Source of the DNA: Actinomadura darangshiensis
GTDB lineage: Bacteria; Actinomycetota; Actinomycetes; Streptosporangiales; Streptosporangiaceae
Length of the DNA: 64,000 nt
NCBI RefSeq assembly: GCF_004349235.1
Contig: NZ_SMKY01000014.1
Coordinates: forward strand, 1 to 64,000
Reading direction: 5' to 3'
Part shown: positions 63,693 through 64,000 of the stretch, piece by piece
Numbering within the stretch: position 1 is the first letter of the stretch
Layout of the letters: the number at the start of each line of letters is the position of its first letter
The notes under the pieces: generated by a model
The model's database searches: none
The model's input: the letters and a program-made list of their open reading frames with translations, nothing else
Told to the model about the DNA's origin: nothing
Position numbers and translations under genes: made by a program

Positions 63693-64000
63693 TCAGTGAT
63701 CCCGGGATGTGACGAACAGTGCGATGTCTCGGAACTCGGCGGCCACGACGTCGTCCATGCCCGAGTCGTCGAGGTAGCGGCCGGCGGAGGCGATCCGCCG
63801 GTCCGCCTCGGCCGCGGCCCAGTCGCGGCCGCCCGCCGCCTCGACGAGCCGCGCCATCTCCCGCAGCGCGTCCTCGGACGGCGGCTCCGGGCGGGTGTAC
63901 AGCTCGGCGAGCCGCTCCGACTCCGGCCGCCCGGAGTTCAGCGCGTACACCACCGGCAGCGACTTCTTGCGGGTCCGCAGGTCGGACAGGACGGGCTTGC
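63693..64000 (-). CDS. Polyprenyl synthetase, C-terminal part (N-terminus beyond the window)
   Basis: At least 102 C-terminal residues. KPVLSDLRTRKKSLPVVYAL is the block just after the second aspartate-rich motif of trans-isoprenyl diphosphate synthases; the rest is the helical tail. As first visible gene of the hopanoid operon (36 bp before shc) it probably makes farnesyl diphosphate for squalene, but chain length cannot be told without the first aspartate-rich motif. Confidence 0.85.
   Translation of the reverse strand, partial: KPVLSDLRTRKKSLPVVYALNSGRPESERLAELYTRPEPPSEDALREMARLVEAAGGRDWAAAEADRRIASAGRYLDDSGMDDVVAAEFRDIALFVTSRDH

Overview
The window is GC-rich chromosomal DNA (about 70% GC, many GTG starts, tightly packed operons) from a filamentous actinomycete. 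WhiB, RRQRL-motif, DUF2637 and DUF574 proteins, the conserved lysA-hom-thrC-thrB-rho-rpmE-prfA-prmC-sua5-wecA-atp gene order and a hopanoid cluster all fit a Thermomonosporaceae- or Streptosporangiales-like organism. That placement is inference; no rRNA gene is present.

Core block (1-30.3 kb, mostly minus strand). Read in the direction of transcription it runs: a single-domain response regulator, an ArgS-related protein, lysA, hom, thrC, thrB (lysine/threonine branch of the aspartate pathway), rho with a long Arg/Gly/Asp/Asn-rich insert, a NarL-type two-component pair, rpmE, prfA, prmC, sua5, a DUF2207 membrane protein, wecA, two AtpI/AtpZ-like proteins, the complete F-type ATP synthase operon (atpB-E-F-H-A-G-D-C), DUF2550 and a secreted M28 peptidase. 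A plus-strand pair (PduO-type cobalamin adenosyltransferase and a DUF4097-like lipoprotein) and a truncated GMC oxidoreductase lie at the left edge.

Integrated element (30,349-48,027). A 17.7-kb actinomycete integrative and conjugative element (AICE) sits in a tRNA-Arg(CCG) gene, bounded by a perfect 43-bp direct repeat that starts at the first base of the anticodon loop. One long minus-strand transcription unit carries transfer genes (small membrane proteins, WhiB, DUF2637, FtsK-type Tra), replication genes (prim-pol and DUF3631 ATPase), a PP-loop PAPS-reductase-like gene, xis and int. A divergent GntR regulator faces four regularly spaced CGTATACG-type operators. A nine-copy GGTACGGCT array lies at the end of the replication operon. 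Next to each att site is a two-gene cargo module of defence character: GIY-YIG nuclease plus DGQHR (DndB-like) protein at the left, and a low-GC GHKL ATPase with a PD-(D/E)xK-like end plus a methyltransferase-like protein at the right. These two modules are the best candidates for undescribed systems.

Right flank (48-56.2 kb). About 2 kb of decayed DNA next to attR is followed by an ECF41-type sigma factor, a VOC protein, an MMPL transporter, an LCMT-like methyltransferase, a DUF574 methyltransferase pseudogene (frameshift plus amber) and a TetR regulator.

Isoprenoid block (56.3-64 kb). A TetR-adjacent, apparently exported pair (CrtC/lipocalin-like protein and Tat-signal FAD oxidoreductase) converges on a hopanoid operon: polyprenyl synthase (cut by the window end), squalene-hopene cyclase, an unusual HpnG-IspH fusion and the radical-SAM enzyme HpnH, joined by ATGA overlaps.
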